Origin: an uncultured Pseudoteredinibacter sp.
Lineage (GTDB): Bacteria > Pseudomonadota > Gammaproteobacteria > Pseudomonadales > Cellvibrionaceae
DNA: 64,000 nt
NCBI RefSeq assembly: GCF_947502065.1
Contig: NZ_CANMYE010000002.1
Location: 434,001 to 498,000, forward strand
Direction: 5' to 3'
This document shows positions 26,550-37,841 of this stretch, piece by piece (within the stretch, counting starts at the first letter, position 1; the number at the start of each line of letters is the position of its first letter). The translations under genes and the position numbers were made by a program. The notes under the pieces were generated by a model that did no database searches, was not told the origin of the DNA, and was given only the letters and a program-made list of their open reading frames with translations.

Positions 26550-27658
26550 AGACTGGCTGCCTGCTCCGCATTTTTAGTGCCCGCGAATTTATAAGCGACC
26601 TTCTCGCCTTTAGCGACATACTCTTGGCCCACAGTGATCAACAAAGAGGATTCTGGAATTCCCAAAACCCAAACACCGTCATCGTCATTGCCAATAATAT
26701 CTACAAGATAAAACTGCACTACTTTGGTTTCATCAACAATTCGCACGCCAACTTTACCGTCATCATCCAGGGTCAACAGCGAAGCTGGAATATGAAAGGC
26801 ATCTACGGCGCCTACAGGTATCACTAATTTACTGGTGATACCTGCCAATAATTTCCCGTCGGCATTGTCTACTTCAACCTCAATCGGAAAGGTACGAGTT
26901 ACACTATTGGACTCACGACCAATATAACGAATACGACCCGTAAGCTCTTCACCTGTGCGCAATTTAGCGTGCGCCTCACCACCAACGGCCAATCGAGCAA
27001 CCTCGGTTTCAGAAACTTGCCCTGCTAAGACGATAGGATCTAAATCAATAACACGGGCGCAGGTATCACCTTTACGCATATAGTCACCCAACTCTACTGG
27101 GCGTAAATCTACGACGCCATCGAAAGGAGCGCGGACATTCAAATTAGCGAGATCCAGCTCGCTGCGTTGCAAATTTGCCTTGGCGGTTTGCAAGCGGGCC
27201 TTGGCACCGGCAATAGCGGTTTTTGATTGATAGCCACCCGACTTCAATCGCAGGGCGCCATCGTATTCTAACTGGGCTTGCTGAACTGCGGCCTTAGCTT
27301 CATCTAAACGCAACTTGCGATCTTCCATGGCAATTTCACACATGGAATCGCCGATTTTAACTTTCGCGCCCTTATCAACCGGCTGACGAGCAACACGTCC
27401 TTCAACTTCGGCGCGAACATCCACCATGCGGTGCGCCTGGGTGCGAGCTCTTACCCGCACCTGCAACGCGTATGGTTCACTCTTGAGTCGCTGTACCTGA
27501 ACGGTAGTTAGCTTATCTTCAGCCTTTACCTCACGATTGGCCTCCTCACTATCGGAGCTAATCACCAAACCTGATAGCATCCAAAGGATAGAACACAAAG
27601 CGATAACAAAAGCGATGCGATAATTTTTACTTTCCCACAAGGAATTTAAACTCTGCAT
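26546..27658 (-). CDS. RND periplasmic adaptor (membrane fusion protein)
   Basis: A 370-residue adaptor that links the inner-membrane pump to an outer-membrane channel. After an N-terminal membrane anchor (IAFVIALCSILWMLSGLVI) come a lipoyl half-motif (VRAEVEGRVARQPVDKGAKVKIGD), a coiled-coil hairpin (AAVQQAQLEYDGALRL then SRLQTAKANL-type helix), the second lipoyl half (VRAPFDGVVDLRPVELGDYM) and beta-barrel domains. The frame extends to a TTG at 27670, but the ATG at 27658 is preferred. Same transcript as the permease. Confidence 0.93.
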   Translation of the reverse strand: MQSLNSLWESKNYRIAFVIALCSILWMLSGLVISSDSEEANREVKAEDKLTTVQVQRLKSEPYALQVRVRARTQAHRMVDVRAEVEGRVARQPVDKGAKVKIGDSMCEIAMEDRKLRLDEAKAAVQQAQLEYDGALRLKSGGYQSKTAIAGAKARLQTAKANLQRSELDLANLNVRAPFDGVVDLRPVELGDYMRKGDTCARVIDLDPIVLAGQVSETEVARLAVGGEAHAKLRTGEELTGRIRYIGRESNSVTRTFPIEVEVDNADGKLLAGITSKLVIPVGAVDAFHIPASLLTLDDDGKVGVRIVDETKVVQFYLVDIIGNDDDGVWVLGIPESSLLITVGQEYVAKGEKVAYKFAGTKNAEQAASL

Positions 27659-27820
27659 AATGAACCACAAACCAAGAGCATCAATATAAAAAAGAAGGGT
27701 ATTTTCGAGCTTAGTAATTTAGCGCCGGCAGGTAATACTGCAAGCCAATAAATGTAAAGCCCCACAAAACGTCCTAATTTTAGCAAAGATTAAGAAAATA
27801 GCCGCATTTGGCCGCATATT

Positions 27821-27841
27821 TATGCATTTTATGAATGCATA
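27821..27841. promoter_or_regulatory. Short palindrome in the divergent RND-argS interval
   Basis: TATGCATT, TTATG, AATGCATA: an 8-bp inverted repeat midway between the divergent adaptor and argS genes. It could be a regulator site for the efflux operon. No regulator gene is adjacent. Confidence 0.3.
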
Positions 27842-27952
27842 TTCGCACATGCTTAGGTATTGATCGTAGATTGACAAATTACATGGCGCAGCTTGCATCT
27901 CAAACGCGGCAAGTTACAATCTCGCCTTTGTTTTTGCCCTCTTGGAAGAGCT

Positions 27953-29680
27953 ATGAATATCCGTGATTTGCTTACCCAGCGCTTCAGCCTAGCTATGGCT
28001 GCCGCTGGTATCCCTGCTGAATGCGCCCCGCATGTGGCCCCCAGCAAAAACCCACAATTTGGTGACTACCAAGCCAATGGCGCCATGGGCGCCGCCAAAG
28101 CAATGGGTCGCAAGCCTCGTGATATTGCCCAAGAGATTCTCGATAATGTTGAGCTTGATGATTTAGCCGACAAAACCGAGATTGCCGGTCCAGGCTTTAT
28201 TAATGTGCATCTGCGCCCGGCCTGGCTTGCCCAGCAGCTTAAGCAGCAAAGCTGCGAAGCTCAGAGCAGTGACAGCCCACAAACTATCGTCGTAGATTAC
28301 TCTTCCCCGAACTTAGCCAAAGAGATGCACGTCGGGCATCTGCGCTCTACAATTATCGGTGACAGTCTCGCTCGAGTGTTGGAATTTATGGGGCATAAGG
28401 TGATTCGCCAAAACCACGTCGGCGACTGGGGCACCCAATTTGGCATGCTTACCGCAGAACTGGAAGAACAGCTTGGGCAAAACCAGGCCGCCAGCATGGC
28501 GCTGAAAGACCTAGAACAGTTTTACCAGCAAGCAAAAAAGCACTTCGATGATGATCCAGCCTTCGCCGATAAAGCTCGCGATTACGTCGTCAAGCTGCAA
28601 GGTGGCGACGCCAAACTATTAGAGCTATGGGATAAATTCCGTGATGTTTCTCTAGAACATGGTGAAGAGCTATACCAAGCTTTAGGGGTAACTTTAAAGC
28701 GCAGCGATGTTAAAGGTGAAAGCTTTTACAATGACGACTTGGCCAAAGTGGTTAGCGAACTAAAAGAGCAAGGCTTAGCCGTTGAAGACGACGGTGCTAT
28801 CGTAGTCTTTCTGGAAGAACTTGCAGATAAAGAAGGAAACCCTTCGGTAGTTATCATTCAGAAGAAAGGCGGCGGCTATCTATACGCTACCACCGATCTT
28901 GCCGCTATGCGTCACCGAGTGGGTGAGCTTAAGGCTGATCGCATTATGTACTTTATTGATGCGCGCCAATCACTGCATATGAAGCAGGTGTTTACCTTGG
29001 CTCACAAAGCGGGCTTTGTTTCTGAGGCAGTAAGCTTGGAGCACCATGCCTTTGGTACCATGATGGGCGAAGATGGCACACCGTTTAAAACCCGCAGCGG
29101 CGGCACGGTAAAACTGGCGGACTTAACGACCGAAGCGGTAGAGCGTGCCAATGCATTGGTGGAAGCCAAAAATCCAGAGCTTAGCGCGCAAGAGCGTGCA
29201 GAGGTGGCTCGCAAAGTTGGTATTGGCGCTGTTAAGTATGCTGACCTTTCCAAAACCCGCACCAATGATTACATCTTCAGCTGGGAATCGATGTTGAGCT
29301 TTGAAGGTAATACTGCGCCATACTTGCAGTATGCCTACGCACGTATACAGAGTATTTTCCGTCGCGCTGACATTCAAGCCGATGATTTGAACGTAGATTT
29401 ACATCTTGCGGCAGCAGAAGAGCAGGCACTAGCCTTAAAACTGTTACGCTTTGATGAGACCCTAGAGCAGGTCGCCAAAGAAGCGTTTCCACATGTTCTT
29501 TGTACTTACCTATACGAAACGGCAAGCCTGTACATGAAATTCTATGAGGCCTGCCCGATTTTAAAAGATGGTGTCAGTGAAGCTGACAAAATGAGCCGCC
29601 TGCAGCTATGTGCGGCTACCGCCACCGTTTTACGCACAGGCCTGGATCTATTAGGCATTGAAACTATGGAGAAGATGTAA
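27953..29680 (+). CDS. argS: Arginyl-tRNA synthetase
   Basis: A 575-residue class I aminoacyl-tRNA synthetase charging tRNA-Arg. The HIGH-equivalent is in [21 protein letters not shown], the N-terminal Add1 domain recognises the tRNA D-loop, the KMSKS region is degenerate as usual for ArgRS ([11 protein letters not shown]), and the anticodon-binding DALR domain is at the C-terminus ([21 protein letters not shown]). The frame is open upstream, but the ATG at 27953 with GGAAGA 4 nt before it gives the canonical N-terminus [11 protein letters not shown]. Confidence 0.97.
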   Translation: MNIRDLLTQRFSLAMAAAGIPAECAPHVAPSKNPQFGDYQANGAMGAAKAMGRKPRDIAQEILDNVELDDLADKTEIAGPGFINVHLRPAWLAQQLKQQSCEAQSSDSPQTIVVDYSSPNLAKEMHVGHLRSTIIGDSLARVLEFMGHKVIRQNHVGDWGTQFGMLTAELEEQLGQNQAASMALKDLEQFYQQAKKHFDDDPAFADKARDYVVKLQGGDAKLLELWDKFRDVSLEHGEELYQALGVTLKRSDVKGESFYNDDLAKVVSELKEQGLAVEDDGAIVVFLEELADKEGNPSVVIIQKKGGGYLYATTDLAAMRHRVGELKADRIMYFIDARQSLHMKQVFTLAHKAGFVSEAVSLEHHAFGTMMGEDGTPFKTRSGGTVKLADLTTEAVERANALVEAKNPELSAQERAEVARKVGIGAVKYADLSKTRTNDYIFSWESMLSFEGNTAPYLQYAYARIQSIFRRADIQADDLNVDLHLAAAEEQALALKLLRFDETLEQVAKEAFPHVLCTYLYETASLYMKFYEACPILKDGVSEADKMSRLQLCAATATVLRTGLDLLGIETMEKM

Positions 29681-29694
29681 ATCTTCTACGTCAT

Positions 29695-29721
29695 AGCTGA
29701 CCACTACGGTGGTCAGCTTTT
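29695..29721 (+). terminator. Intrinsic terminator of argS
   Basis: Perfect 10-bp stem AGCTGACCAC with TACG loop followed by TTTT, 14 bp after the argS stop. It also lies just beyond the stop of the convergent kinase gene. Confidence 0.85.
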
Positions 29722-29733
29722 AGTCCATCAACG

Positions 29734-32700
29734 TTACAGGCTTATCTCTTCCTTCGCCAGTTCTCTAGGCAACTTGATATAAAAACAAACCCCTGCCCCC
29801 AGATCGCTTTCGCAACGAATCTCGCCATTTAAATTCTGAGTAATCAGGTTATAAAGAATATTGAGCCCTAAACCAGTGCCGCCGCCTTGGGAGTTTGTGG
29901 TAAAAAACGGATCAAAAATTTTCGATAGGTTATCATCGCTAATGCCCTTGCCATCATCGCAGTAATTTATGCTAATTTCACTATCATCGATGGTGACTCG
30001 AATTGTAATCTGACCAGAGTCTTCTTCACCGTAGGCATGGGATAGTGAATTCATCAACAAATTGGTCAGTACTTGGGAATAAAAACCTGGGTATGAATCA
30101 ATCTCAAATAGCTCAGGCCCCTGCAGATCAACAGTGATATCTCGATGAGCATACTGGCTATGCAAGCTCAGCAATGCTTCTTGTAAATACTCGGTTAAAT
30201 AAAAACGTCGGCGAGCCTCACTGGTTTGATCCACCGATATCTGCTTGAAGCTTTTCACTAACTCCGCCGCCCTATGCAGGTTACTGTGCAGAAGCTCAGC
30301 AATCGACATGCTGTTTTTGAAATATCCCTCTAGGCCTTGCTGGCTCATCGCACCAGATTCGTAATCCCTAACAATTCGCTTGGTACTGTCTATAAACTGG
30401 GTAGCGCCTGTGACGCCAATGCCAATGGGCGTATTGATTTCGTGGGCAACTCCGGCAACTAAACCACTGAGAGCAGCCGCTTTTTCAGATTCGACCAACT
30501 TGCTTTGCGCTTCTTTTAAACTCTGCAAGGAAACTTCCAAATCATGTGTTCTAGATGCAACTCGCTCTTGCAGCTCTTGATTAAAACCTAACATTTTACG
30601 TTTAGCAACAATCTCTTCTGTAGCATCCACGCCAAAGATTAAAATTCTGCGGCGTCCCTTTTCCGCCTGGCGAATAACATTACTCCACAGTACTATACGC
30701 TCTTCGTTATTTTTAGTTTGAATAGAAAACTCAAAGTTATTCAATTCACCCTTTATAACTGCACGTCTTACATCTTTGAAATTAGCTGAATTTTCTTCAT
30801 GCAAAAGTAAATGCCACCAATTGGCATCAATCATCTCATCTTTACTGTACCCAGTAAGTCGGCAGGCTTCGGGATTTACGTAAAGTATCCGAGCATCAAC
30901 AGAGACCTCGAACACCAGAAGTGGTGCAGCGTTAATGATATTCTCTACATTCTTTCGTTCTCGCTCAGCATGCTCGAAAACCCCGGCGTTCTCCAGTGCC
31001 ATACCAGCTTGCATAGCCAGCAGACGCAACACATCAACATTATCGGGTCTAAAGGCGTCGGCAAAAAGCGAGTTCTCTAAATAAATCAACCCTTGCAGCG
31101 CAGCTTTACGATAGATCGGAATAACAAGAACACTTAAACTAGCGCCATTGAGCTCGCAATTTTCTAACAACACTTTGCCTTTGCCATCCTTAGCCTTGTG
31201 AAGCAAGGATAATTGCAGCTGATGCTCATGCAATTTGGCCTCGCCCTCCTCAAGAATTAAGCAGGCCGAATCACCACTCTTTAGAGCTAGCAGACTTAAA
31301 CTGCCATTAAAGTGCTCAACATAGGCTACTCGACTAGCACCCGAGTTCAGCAGTAAAGCATCCATCAATCCAGATAGCAGTTGATTCTTATCTAAACTAC
31401 TCCCCAAAAGCTCGATGCTTCGAGAGAGCGCCTTAAAATCAAGATCCGCATTCACAGTACGAGTAGTAGTACTTAAGGTGCTATCAGAAGCCGCATAGCG
31501 ATCTTGCAAAAACGCAAATTCTTCACGCATAACGCGTAATTTTGGTTGAGCGCCCCACTGTTGATAAAACTCATAAGCCAGGCGTATCTGAGTATTTGCC
31601 AAGCCGGTAAAGTTCTTTGTCAGAAGAAATCGAGCGAATAACTCATGAGCCAAGGCCTTGGTCTGCAACGCCCCATCTTTTATGACACAATCTAAGGCCT
31701 CTTGATAAGCACTCATGCCTTCCTCAAAAGATCCCTTGTAAGCAAGATAGCAAGCCTTTGCCAAAAGATATTGCGGCTTAAAGTTCACCGGACTCTGTTC
31801 AGATAACTTCCTCAAACGGCGCAACAACGTCCAAATATAGTATCGCGCTTTCAATGGCTGATAGTTTTGAGATAAACAGTTTACCGACGCAACCACCCCG
31901 ACCATAAAGATAAATGGGTGATAATAACTACCGGCGGCTTCCATAATTTTACCATTGAAAGCGCGACTAAAATTATCGAAAGCTAAGCTGTAGTCTTTTT
32001 GCAAAACACATAAAAAAGCCTTATCGGCATAAAGCCCAGAAACAAATATGCTCTCGCCCTGGTCAGCTTCTAGACTGAGCATATCTTCTTCATTAAAGAA
32101 CGGGCCTGAGATCGTCACACCATCACTATCACTTAGCGAAACAGCTCTGAATAACTCGATGGTGAAATCACTATGCTGAAGCGAGAGATCTTTCTCGAAC
32201 TGCTCTATATAATCGCGAGCCTTGAGCTGAATTTCAATTAACGACGGCAGAGGTATACCACGCAAATAGCGCTGGCCAGTCAGAATTGCAATTCCTAAAC
32301 TTGCCACTTCATATTCACCGCAAGCCTCTGCACTATCTAAAGCCATTTTTACATAGCTCTCATTTTCCGCAATTGGTCGATTAAACCAATGATTTACCAG
32401 CGCACCATAATTCAGATAAACAAAAGCCTCCGTTGATTTATTATCATATCTATCTAACAGAGCCAATGCTGATTTCGCAAAGTTTCGAGCCAAATCCCAA
32501 CGCCCAAAAGCCATGCAAACTACCGAGAAGCAGATCATCGGGCTTGCGCTCTGATCAAACACCCCGTGCTTCAGAGTCAGCTTAATCATATGCATTACTA
32601 TGAGGCCAAAATAGTCGGATTCACAAAGATAGGCCGCCACCAGGCAAGCTGACAACAATTTTATTTGCTGTTTTACCTCCTCATCCTCAAGCTCTGGTAA

Positions 32701-35316
32701 TTCAAGAATCTTCTCTGGGTGGCGAACCGAAGAATGACTAATTAATTTAAAGAAACTTGCCACCTGACGCAGCAAGCCAACCCGTTTAGGCATGCCTATA
32801 TGCATAGCCCTGAGTAGTTCTTTTAATACGCCAGCCGCCTCTGAGTTCAGGTGACCTGCCGAATAGTAATTCAGTTTGGATACTAAGGCAGGTATTTTTT
32901 CCTTATCCTTTCGCGCCTTAGCTATCACCCAATCAAGCTTCTCCAAGCCCTCGTCGAAGTTACACAGGCCTATATTGGCTTCCCCCATTGCCGTACAGAC
33001 TTCGCCAAGGCGATCACTGTACCTCCCTGCATGTTTTTCTAATAAAATCTGTTCAGAGACTGACAAGAAATCTAAAGCCGAAGCGAAGGCCGCCTGCGCC
33101 ATCAGCTCGCGAGAATACTCAAGATTCATTCGAACCAAATCTTCTAATTGATTCTTGTCTAGTAGTTTTATGGCCCTGTTATACAGATGAAGAAATTGAG
33201 CGTAATCAGGCTGTCCTCCCTGATTAATTTGTCTATCACGAAGCTTGTCGGCTAGCGATAAACATAAGCTCTGAACTTGATTCTCAGGAAGCAAATCAAA
33301 GGCGGCCCTTTGAACGCTATCATGGCAAAAGTGAATATAATCACCAGCCTTAAACAAGGCACTGATCTTGATGAGGTCTCGTATTTTTTCGGCAAGCTCA
33401 AACCTTTTCACATCAAGAAAATCACACATCTGAGAAATACTGAATTTATTTCCCAAGATTGAGAGCTTAGCCACAAGATCCTTGGACTCTTCATTCAGAC
33501 CTTGCAGCTTGTCCTTTACATACTCTGTGGAGCTTAAAATGGGCAGTGCCAGCATAGCATCCCAATCTATCTTTACTTTAGCCCCCTCAACAAATACGAT
33601 CTCCGAAGAAAGAATACTCTCTAGCAAGGATCGTATATGATAAGGATTACCCGCCGTTCTGAGCATCAATTGTTCAGCAAGCTTTGCTGCAACGTTTCGA
33701 TCTAGGTGCAGATCCACCTGCAACCAATCAATCAAATGCTCTTGCTTCAGAGTCGGCAGTAGCAGTTTTTTAAAACGACAATCTAAATCCTCTATGGTTT
33801 TTAGAAACAAGCTGGAGTGGTAACTGTCTTCAATTTCGTCATCACGATAACTCAGTAAAATCAGCAATCCATTTGGCTTTCTTTGCAGTATCTTTTCCAT
33901 CAACTCGATACTGGCGGCATCAGCCCACTGCAAGTCATCGATAAACATTACCAACTCGCGACCCTGCCGATGTAACTGTTCGCATATGGTGAAGAATAGC
34001 TCTGCAAATAAGCGGTTACGTTGGGTCCTAACTTCGTGTTTACTAAATTGGCCCTCGGTGCTAGCTTGTTCAGCTAACAGTAGCGAAAATTTTGGCATCA
34101 TCTCCAATAGCAGAGGAAGTGCTGATGCCGCAGATTTGCTTATAACTTCACTCCAGGGAACATTATCATCTGCCAGGGCCTGATCAATAAAATCATCCAA
34201 AGCTGAGCAGATTGCTGTGTAAGCGTGCCCCTTTTCAAACTGATCAAACTTTCCAGAAATATAAAAGCCATTGCTTCGACTGATTTCAGCAAAAAGTTCC
34301 CTTATTAAGGCGCTTTTCCCAATACCTGAAGGACCACAGACAGACAATATGCAGACTTGATCACGAGCCTCCTTTAAAGATTTTAATAACTCGGCTTTTT
34401 GCTGTTCGCGACCAAATAATTTTTGACTCAATTGAATTGCGGTATTTGAATCACCTAAGCCGACTTTAAAGTTCTCGAGCGTCTTATCCTGCCCCAAACA
34501 TTGCCGAATATGCTCAAGGTCCTGTTGAAGAGCAGCAATGCTCTGATATCTTAACTTAGGATCTTTTTTTAGAAGCCGATCGACAACCCGCGCTACGACC
34601 TTGGGCCAGCGAGGTAAAACACTATCAAGCGCTGTTGGTGCTTGTGCGATATGAGCGTATATCAGCTCGGCAGGTTCCTTAGCTTGATATAAGGTTTGGC
34701 CAGTTGCCAGATAAAATAAAGTACAGCCCAGCGAATACAGATCACTACGCTGATCAATGGGCAAGTTTACGCGGCCAGTTTGCTCTGGCGAGATATAAGC
34801 GAGCGTCCCAGCGAGCTGTTTGGCCGAGGTAAATTCGGCCGAATGCTCTTGCAAGGAGCTGGCATGTTCAAAGTCTATCAACTTAACCGAGCGGAAATCG
34901 GTGCTACTCACAATATTTGCTGGGTTAATATCACGATGAATAACACCTGCATTATGTATAGATTCAATACAGCGACAAATTTCGATGCCTAAATCTAACC
35001 AGCTATGCAAATCCATCCCACCAGCTGGCGCCAGATCGGCCAATGAGCGCAAACCCTCTTCGGCAAAGATCAGTGCTGGTCGGCGCTCAAACTGCATGAT
35101 CGCGATCGGACAGCTGACATAACTCGGGTCTAAGCTTCTACCTAGCACCCACTCTTTGCATTCACCATAGCGCGAGAAGTCCAAATCCAGGGATATGGAC
35201 TGTTTAACCACCAGCGACTCTCCACTAAGCCTATCTTGGGCTTTGGATATCCGTGTCCGCTGACTGGTATAGAGAGGGGTAAGATTGTCTAGCTGAAATT
35301 CCTGCTGACTGTTCAT
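29734..35316 (-). CDS. Trifunctional Ser/Thr kinase, AAA ATPase and sensor histidine kinase
   Basis: A giant 1860-residue cytosolic signalling protein. Residues about 15-270 are a Hanks-type Ser/Thr kinase (Lys38, HRDINPAN at 127-134, DFE in place of DFG at 148-150, SPEQTGR). A STAND-type AAA ATPase follows, with Walker A GPSGIGKS at 328-335 and Walker [14 protein letters not shown] long alpha-solenoid (TPR-like) leads to a GAF domain near residue 1300-1450, a PAS domain, a coiled coil and a histidine kinase with His1625 in [11 protein letters not shown] and N/G boxes [22 protein letters not shown] and GGGTGLGLN. Stimulus and partner response regulator are unknown; none is adjacent. Family members of the same architecture are known in other bacteria. 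Confidence 0.95.
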   Translation of the reverse strand: MNSQQEFQLDNLTPLYTSQRTRISKAQDRLSGESLVVKQSISLDLDFSRYGECKEWVLGRSLDPSYVSCPIAIMQFERRPALIFAEEGLRSLADLAPAGGMDLHSWLDLGIEICRCIESIHNAGVIHRDINPANIVSSTDFRSVKLIDFEHASSLQEHSAEFTSAKQLAGTLAYISPEQTGRVNLPIDQRSDLYSLGCTLFYLATGQTLYQAKEPAELIYAHIAQAPTALDSVLPRWPKVVARVVDRLLKKDPKLRYQSIAALQQDLEHIRQCLGQDKTLENFKVGLGDSNTAIQLSQKLFGREQQKAELLKSLKEARDQVCILSVCGPSGIGKSALIRELFAEISRSNGFYISGKFDQFEKGHAYTAICSALDDFIDQALADDNVPWSEVISKSAASALPLLLEMMPKFSLLLAEQASTEGQFSKHEVRTQRNRLFAELFFTICEQLHRQGRELVMFIDDLQWADAASIELMEKILQRKPNGLLILLSYRDDEIEDSYHSSLFLKTIEDLDCRFKKLLLPTLKQEHLIDWLQVDLHLDRNVAAKLAEQLMLRTAGNPYHIRSLLESILSSEIVFVEGAKVKIDWDAMLALPILSSTEYVKDKLQGLNEESKDLVAKLSILGNKFSISQMCDFLDVKRFELAEKIRDLIKISALFKAGDYIHFCHDSVQRAAFDLLPENQVQSLCLSLADKLRDRQINQGGQPDYAQFLHLYNRAIKLLDKNQLEDLVRMNLEYSRELMAQAAFASALDFLSVSEQILLEKHAGRYSDRLGEVCTAMGEANIGLCNFDEGLEKLDWVIAKARKDKEKIPALVSKLNYYSAGHLNSEAAGVLKELLRAMHIGMPKRVGLLRQVASFFKLISHSSVRHPEKILELPELEDEEVKQQIKLLSACLVAAYLCESDYFGLIVMHMIKLTLKHGVFDQSASPMICFSVVCMAFGRWDLARNFAKSALALLDRYDNKSTEAFVYLNYGALVNHWFNRPIAENESYVKMALDSAEACGEYEVASLGIAILTGQRYLRGIPLPSLIEIQLKARDYIEQFEKDLSLQHSDFTIELFRAVSLSDSDGVTISGPFFNEEDMLSLEADQGESIFVSGLYADKAFLCVLQKDYSLAFDNFSRAFNGKIMEAAGSYYHPFIFMVGVVASVNCLSQNYQPLKARYYIWTLLRRLRKLSEQSPVNFKPQYLLAKACYLAYKGSFEEGMSAYQEALDCVIKDGALQTKALAHELFARFLLTKNFTGLANTQIRLAYEFYQQWGAQPKLRVMREEFAFLQDRYAASDSTLSTTTRTVNADLDFKALSRSIELLGSSLDKNQLLSGLMDALLLNSGASRVAYVEHFNGSLSLLALKSGDSACLILEEGEAKLHEHQLQLSLLHKAKDGKGKVLLENCELNGASLSVLVIPIYRKAALQGLIYLENSLFADAFRPDNVDVLRLLAMQAGMALENAGVFEHAERERKNVENIINAAPLLVFEVSVDARILYVNPEACRLTGYSKDEMIDANWWHLLLHEENSANFKDVRRAVIKGELNNFEFSIQTKNNEERIVLWSNVIRQAEKGRRRILIFGVDATEEIVAKRKMLGFNQELQERVASRTHDLEVSLQSLKEAQSKLVESEKAAALSGLVAGVAHEINTPIGIGVTGATQFIDSTKRIVRDYESGAMSQQGLEGYFKNSMSIAELLHSNLHRAAELVKSFKQISVDQTSEARRRFYLTEYLQEALLSLHSQYAHRDITVDLQGPELFEIDSYPGFYSQVLTNLLMNSLSHAYGEEDSGQITIRVTIDDSEISINYCDDGKGISDDNLSKIFDPFFTTNSQGGGTGLGLNILYNLITQNLNGEIRCESDLGAGVCFYIKLPRELAKEEISL

Positions 35317-35609
35317 AGAGAATTCTTGTAATGCGACCCTGCTACTTTGTTATTACTATAAATCTAGCATATGGCGCTCGTTTTGCTCTGCAATATTGCG
35401 AATACCTTAGCGTCGCGCCCTAGTCAGCATTCTCAGGCTCAATGACCCCGAAGATAATTCCCAGCAGACCGCTCAGATAGCACTTTTGACCATTTTCATT
35501 ATTTTTTGCCAATGCAATGGCATATCTGGCCATTGCGAGCCAATCTCATCTGAGGTCTTATAGTGACTGATACATTTTCTGTCTTGAAATTTGGCAAAGG
35601 AAACACCCC

Positions 35610-36581
35610 ATGGCATTACCTGAGATTCTAAAAGGCCGTCTATCTGTTCCAGCAGTAGCTTCGCCGATGTTTATTATTTCCAACCCAGAACTGGTTCTAG
35701 CGCAGTGTAAGGCTGGCGTGGTGGGCTCCTTTCCATCACTTAATGCTCGCGGTGAAGGTGAGTTTGAGAAGTGGCTAATTCACATTAACGAAGAGCTTGA
35801 TCGCCACAATCAAGAAAATCCGGACAAGCCAGCAGCCCCTTATGCGGTAAACCAGATTGTGCATCGCTCTAATAATCGCTTGGACGAGGATCTAGAGCTG
35901 TGCGTGAAATATGAGGTGCCAATTGTTATTACATCGCTGGGCGCTCGTGTAGAGCTTAATGAAGCGATTCACTCCTATGGTGGCATTACGCTGCACGACA
36001 TTATTAATAACACCTTTGCTAAAAAGGCCATTGAAAAAGGCGCCGATGGTCTTATCGCTGTTGCCGCTGGCGCTGGCGGCCATGCCGGTGTTCAGTCGCC
36101 ACTGGCCCTAATTCAAGAGATTCGCGAATGGTTCAATGGGCCATTGCTATTATCTGGCTCCATTGCGTCTGGCGATTCTATTTTGGCAGCACAAGCAATG
36201 GGCGCAGACTTGGGCTATATCGGCTCGGGCTTTATCGCCACCACCGAAGCCAATGCTGATGAGCGCTATAAGCAGATGATTACCGATTGTGGTGCAGAAG
36301 ATATTGTTTACAGTAATTTGTTTACCGGTGTTCACGGCAATTATTTAAAACCTTCAATCGAAGCGGCAGGTATGGACCCGAATGCGCTACCTGAAAGTGA
36401 TCCGTCTAAGATGAATTTTGGCTCTGGGGGCAATCAGAAGACTAAAGCCTGGAAAGATATATGGGGTTGTGGCCAAGGAATTGGAGCAGTAAAAGAAGTA
36501 CAGCCGGCCGCCGATTTTATTGCCAAACTAGGTGCCGAGTATAAAGCAGCCCTGGCGCGCCTAAACGCTTTACAGGGCTAA
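35610..36581 (+). CDS. Nitronate monooxygenase (2-nitropropane dioxygenase family)
   Basis: A 323-residue FMN-dependent TIM-barrel enzyme that oxidises alkyl nitronates such as propionate 3-nitronate. Conserved segments are VPAVASPMFIISNPELVLAQ, the GAGGHAGVQSP FMN loop containing the catalytic His, LSGSIASGDSI for phosphate binding, and AMGADLGYIGSGFIAT. It is a class I type by these motifs, though the precise substrate is not shown. AAAGGAAAC precedes the ATG. Divergent from the large kinase gene. Confidence 0.9.
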   Translation: MALPEILKGRLSVPAVASPMFIISNPELVLAQCKAGVVGSFPSLNARGEGEFEKWLIHINEELDRHNQENPDKPAAPYAVNQIVHRSNNRLDEDLELCVKYEVPIVITSLGARVELNEAIHSYGGITLHDIINNTFAKKAIEKGADGLIAVAAGAGGHAGVQSPLALIQEIREWFNGPLLLSGSIASGDSILAAQAMGADLGYIGSGFIATTEANADERYKQMITDCGAEDIVYSNLFTGVHGNYLKPSIEAAGMDPNALPESDPSKMNFGSGGNQKTKAWKDIWGCGQGIGAVKEVQPAADFIAKLGAEYKAALARLNALQG

Positions 36582-36602
36582 AGGAGCATGTAGAAAAAAG
36601 TC

Positions 36603-36688
36603 GCTCAAAACCGATGGGTGCTATAAAGCAGGAAGGGGGCTTTATAGCTACCTTGGGGTATGAAGGGCGGCATCCCATCGGCTTGAGC
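36603..36688. repeat. Nested palindromic element
   Basis: GCTCAAAACCGATGGG at 36603-36618 pairs with CCCATCGGCTTGAGC at 36674-36688 (one-base bulge). Inside, GCTATAAAGC and GCTTTATAGC form a second perfect hairpin. It begins 22 bp after the monooxygenase stop. It may be a terminator-like or mobile palindromic element; the rest of the 36582-36882 gap has no gene. Confidence 0.6.
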
Positions 36689-36882
36689 AAGTTCATTTGA
36701 CCCCGCTCAAGCCTTCAATTCCTCACGCAAGTATCACAATTTCCTCATCCCTTCTCGTCGCTGTTATTTACCATAAGCTCATTCATTTTGAATCTAAATA
36801 AAGCCTTGCAAGCAATCGCCCGCTCGGCAAAACTTCTCGCGTTTAAACATAATCAAAACCATAAATTTGAACGGGATAAATT

Positions 36883-37290
36883 ATGAAGGCTTGGACTCTA
36901 CTCTTCACTCGTGTTTCAACGGGTTTGCTATTGCTGATTTGGGGAGCCATTAAAATTGCTGCGCCCGACAAGGCTAAAGGTGTTTCTGAAAAATACTATG
37001 GTGGTTTAGTCAGCGCCGATGAGATTGTATTAGCAATGGGAGTTGCTCAGATTGCTATTGGTTTTTTAGTAGTTTTAGGTTTGTTTCGAAAGTATGTTTA
37101 CCCGGCCCAGGCATTAATTTTGGGTTTCGGTTTACTTGCCATTTGGCAGTATATTCTAGACCCGCTCGGCCTGTATTTAGCCGGTGAAGCCAAGCCTTTA
37201 TTTTTCCCATCGACAACCGTTTTTTTCGCGACCTTAATTATGTTGCTTTATAAGGATGATGATTCCTTAGCGTTGGATAATAAATTGTAA
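36883..37290 (+). CDS. DoxX-like small membrane protein
   Basis: A 135-residue membrane protein with four likely helices (about 10-26, 47-66, 72-90, 104-122) in the arrangement of the DoxX/DoxD family: a conserved helix with GLLLLIWGAIKI, then VSEKYYGG, a GVAQIAIGFLVVLGLF helix and a final helix near the C-terminus. Function of most such proteins is unknown; some are linked to redox or respiratory complexes. The 120-bp repeat array starts 20 bp after its stop. No partner gene is adjacent. Confidence 0.75.
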   Translation: MKAWTLLFTRVSTGLLLLIWGAIKIAAPDKAKGVSEKYYGGLVSADEIVLAMGVAQIAIGFLVVLGLFRKYVYPAQALILGFGLLAIWQYILDPLGLYLAGEAKPLFFPSTTVFFATLIMLLYKDDDSLALDNKL

Positions 37291-37310
37291 CGAGTCGATC
37301 TCGTTACAAT

Positions 37311-37790
37311 TTAGGGGTCAGATCCCATTCTTTTTAAAAACGATGCAGACAAAAAGCCCCTTTTCTTTTTAAAAACGGGATCTGACCCCGGTGGCTACCG
37401 GGGCCAACTTTATACGATCAACTAGCAGATTTAGGGGTCAGATCCCATTCTTTTTTAAAACGATGCAGACAAAAAGCCCCGTTTCTTTTTAAAAACGGGA
37501 TCTGACCCCGGTGGCTACCGGGGCCAACTTTATACGATCAACTAGCAGCTTTAGGGGTCAGACCCCATTCTTTTTTAAAACGATGCAGACAAAAAGCCCC
37601 GTTTCTTTTTAAAAACGGGATCTGACCCCGGTGGATACCGGGGCCAACTTTATACGATCAACTAGCAGCTTTAGGGGTCAGATCCCATTCTTTTTTAAAA
37701 CACTATAGAGAAAAAGCCCCGCTTCTTTTTAAAACTGGGATCTGACCCCGGTTGTTCTCAATTCTGTTTAAAAACGGGATCTGACCCCGG
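37311..37790. repeat. Tandem array of 120-bp palindrome-bearing repeats
   Basis: Units begin at 37311, 37431, 37551 and 37671, exactly 120 bp apart. Each starts TTAGGGGTCAGATCCC, contains AAAAAGCCCC and CTTTTTAAAAACGGGATC, then CTGACCCCGG with a CCCCGGTGGCTACCGGGG hairpin, and ends with ATACGATCAACTAGCAG. Units 1-3 differ at only a few bases; unit 4 breaks down after about 80 bp, and a further half-copy (GGGATCTGACCCCGG) is at 37774-37788. There is no ORF. It fills the gap between the DoxX-like gene and ppnN. Confidence 0.95.
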
Positions 37791-37841
37791 AGGTTCTTCT
37801 GGTGGTTCTTAAAGGCGCCCCTGGGATATTTCCTCAGCCAG

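Noticed and set aside
37311..37790. CRISPR array
   Set aside because: Units are long, contiguous and lack unique spacers; no cas genes nearby.
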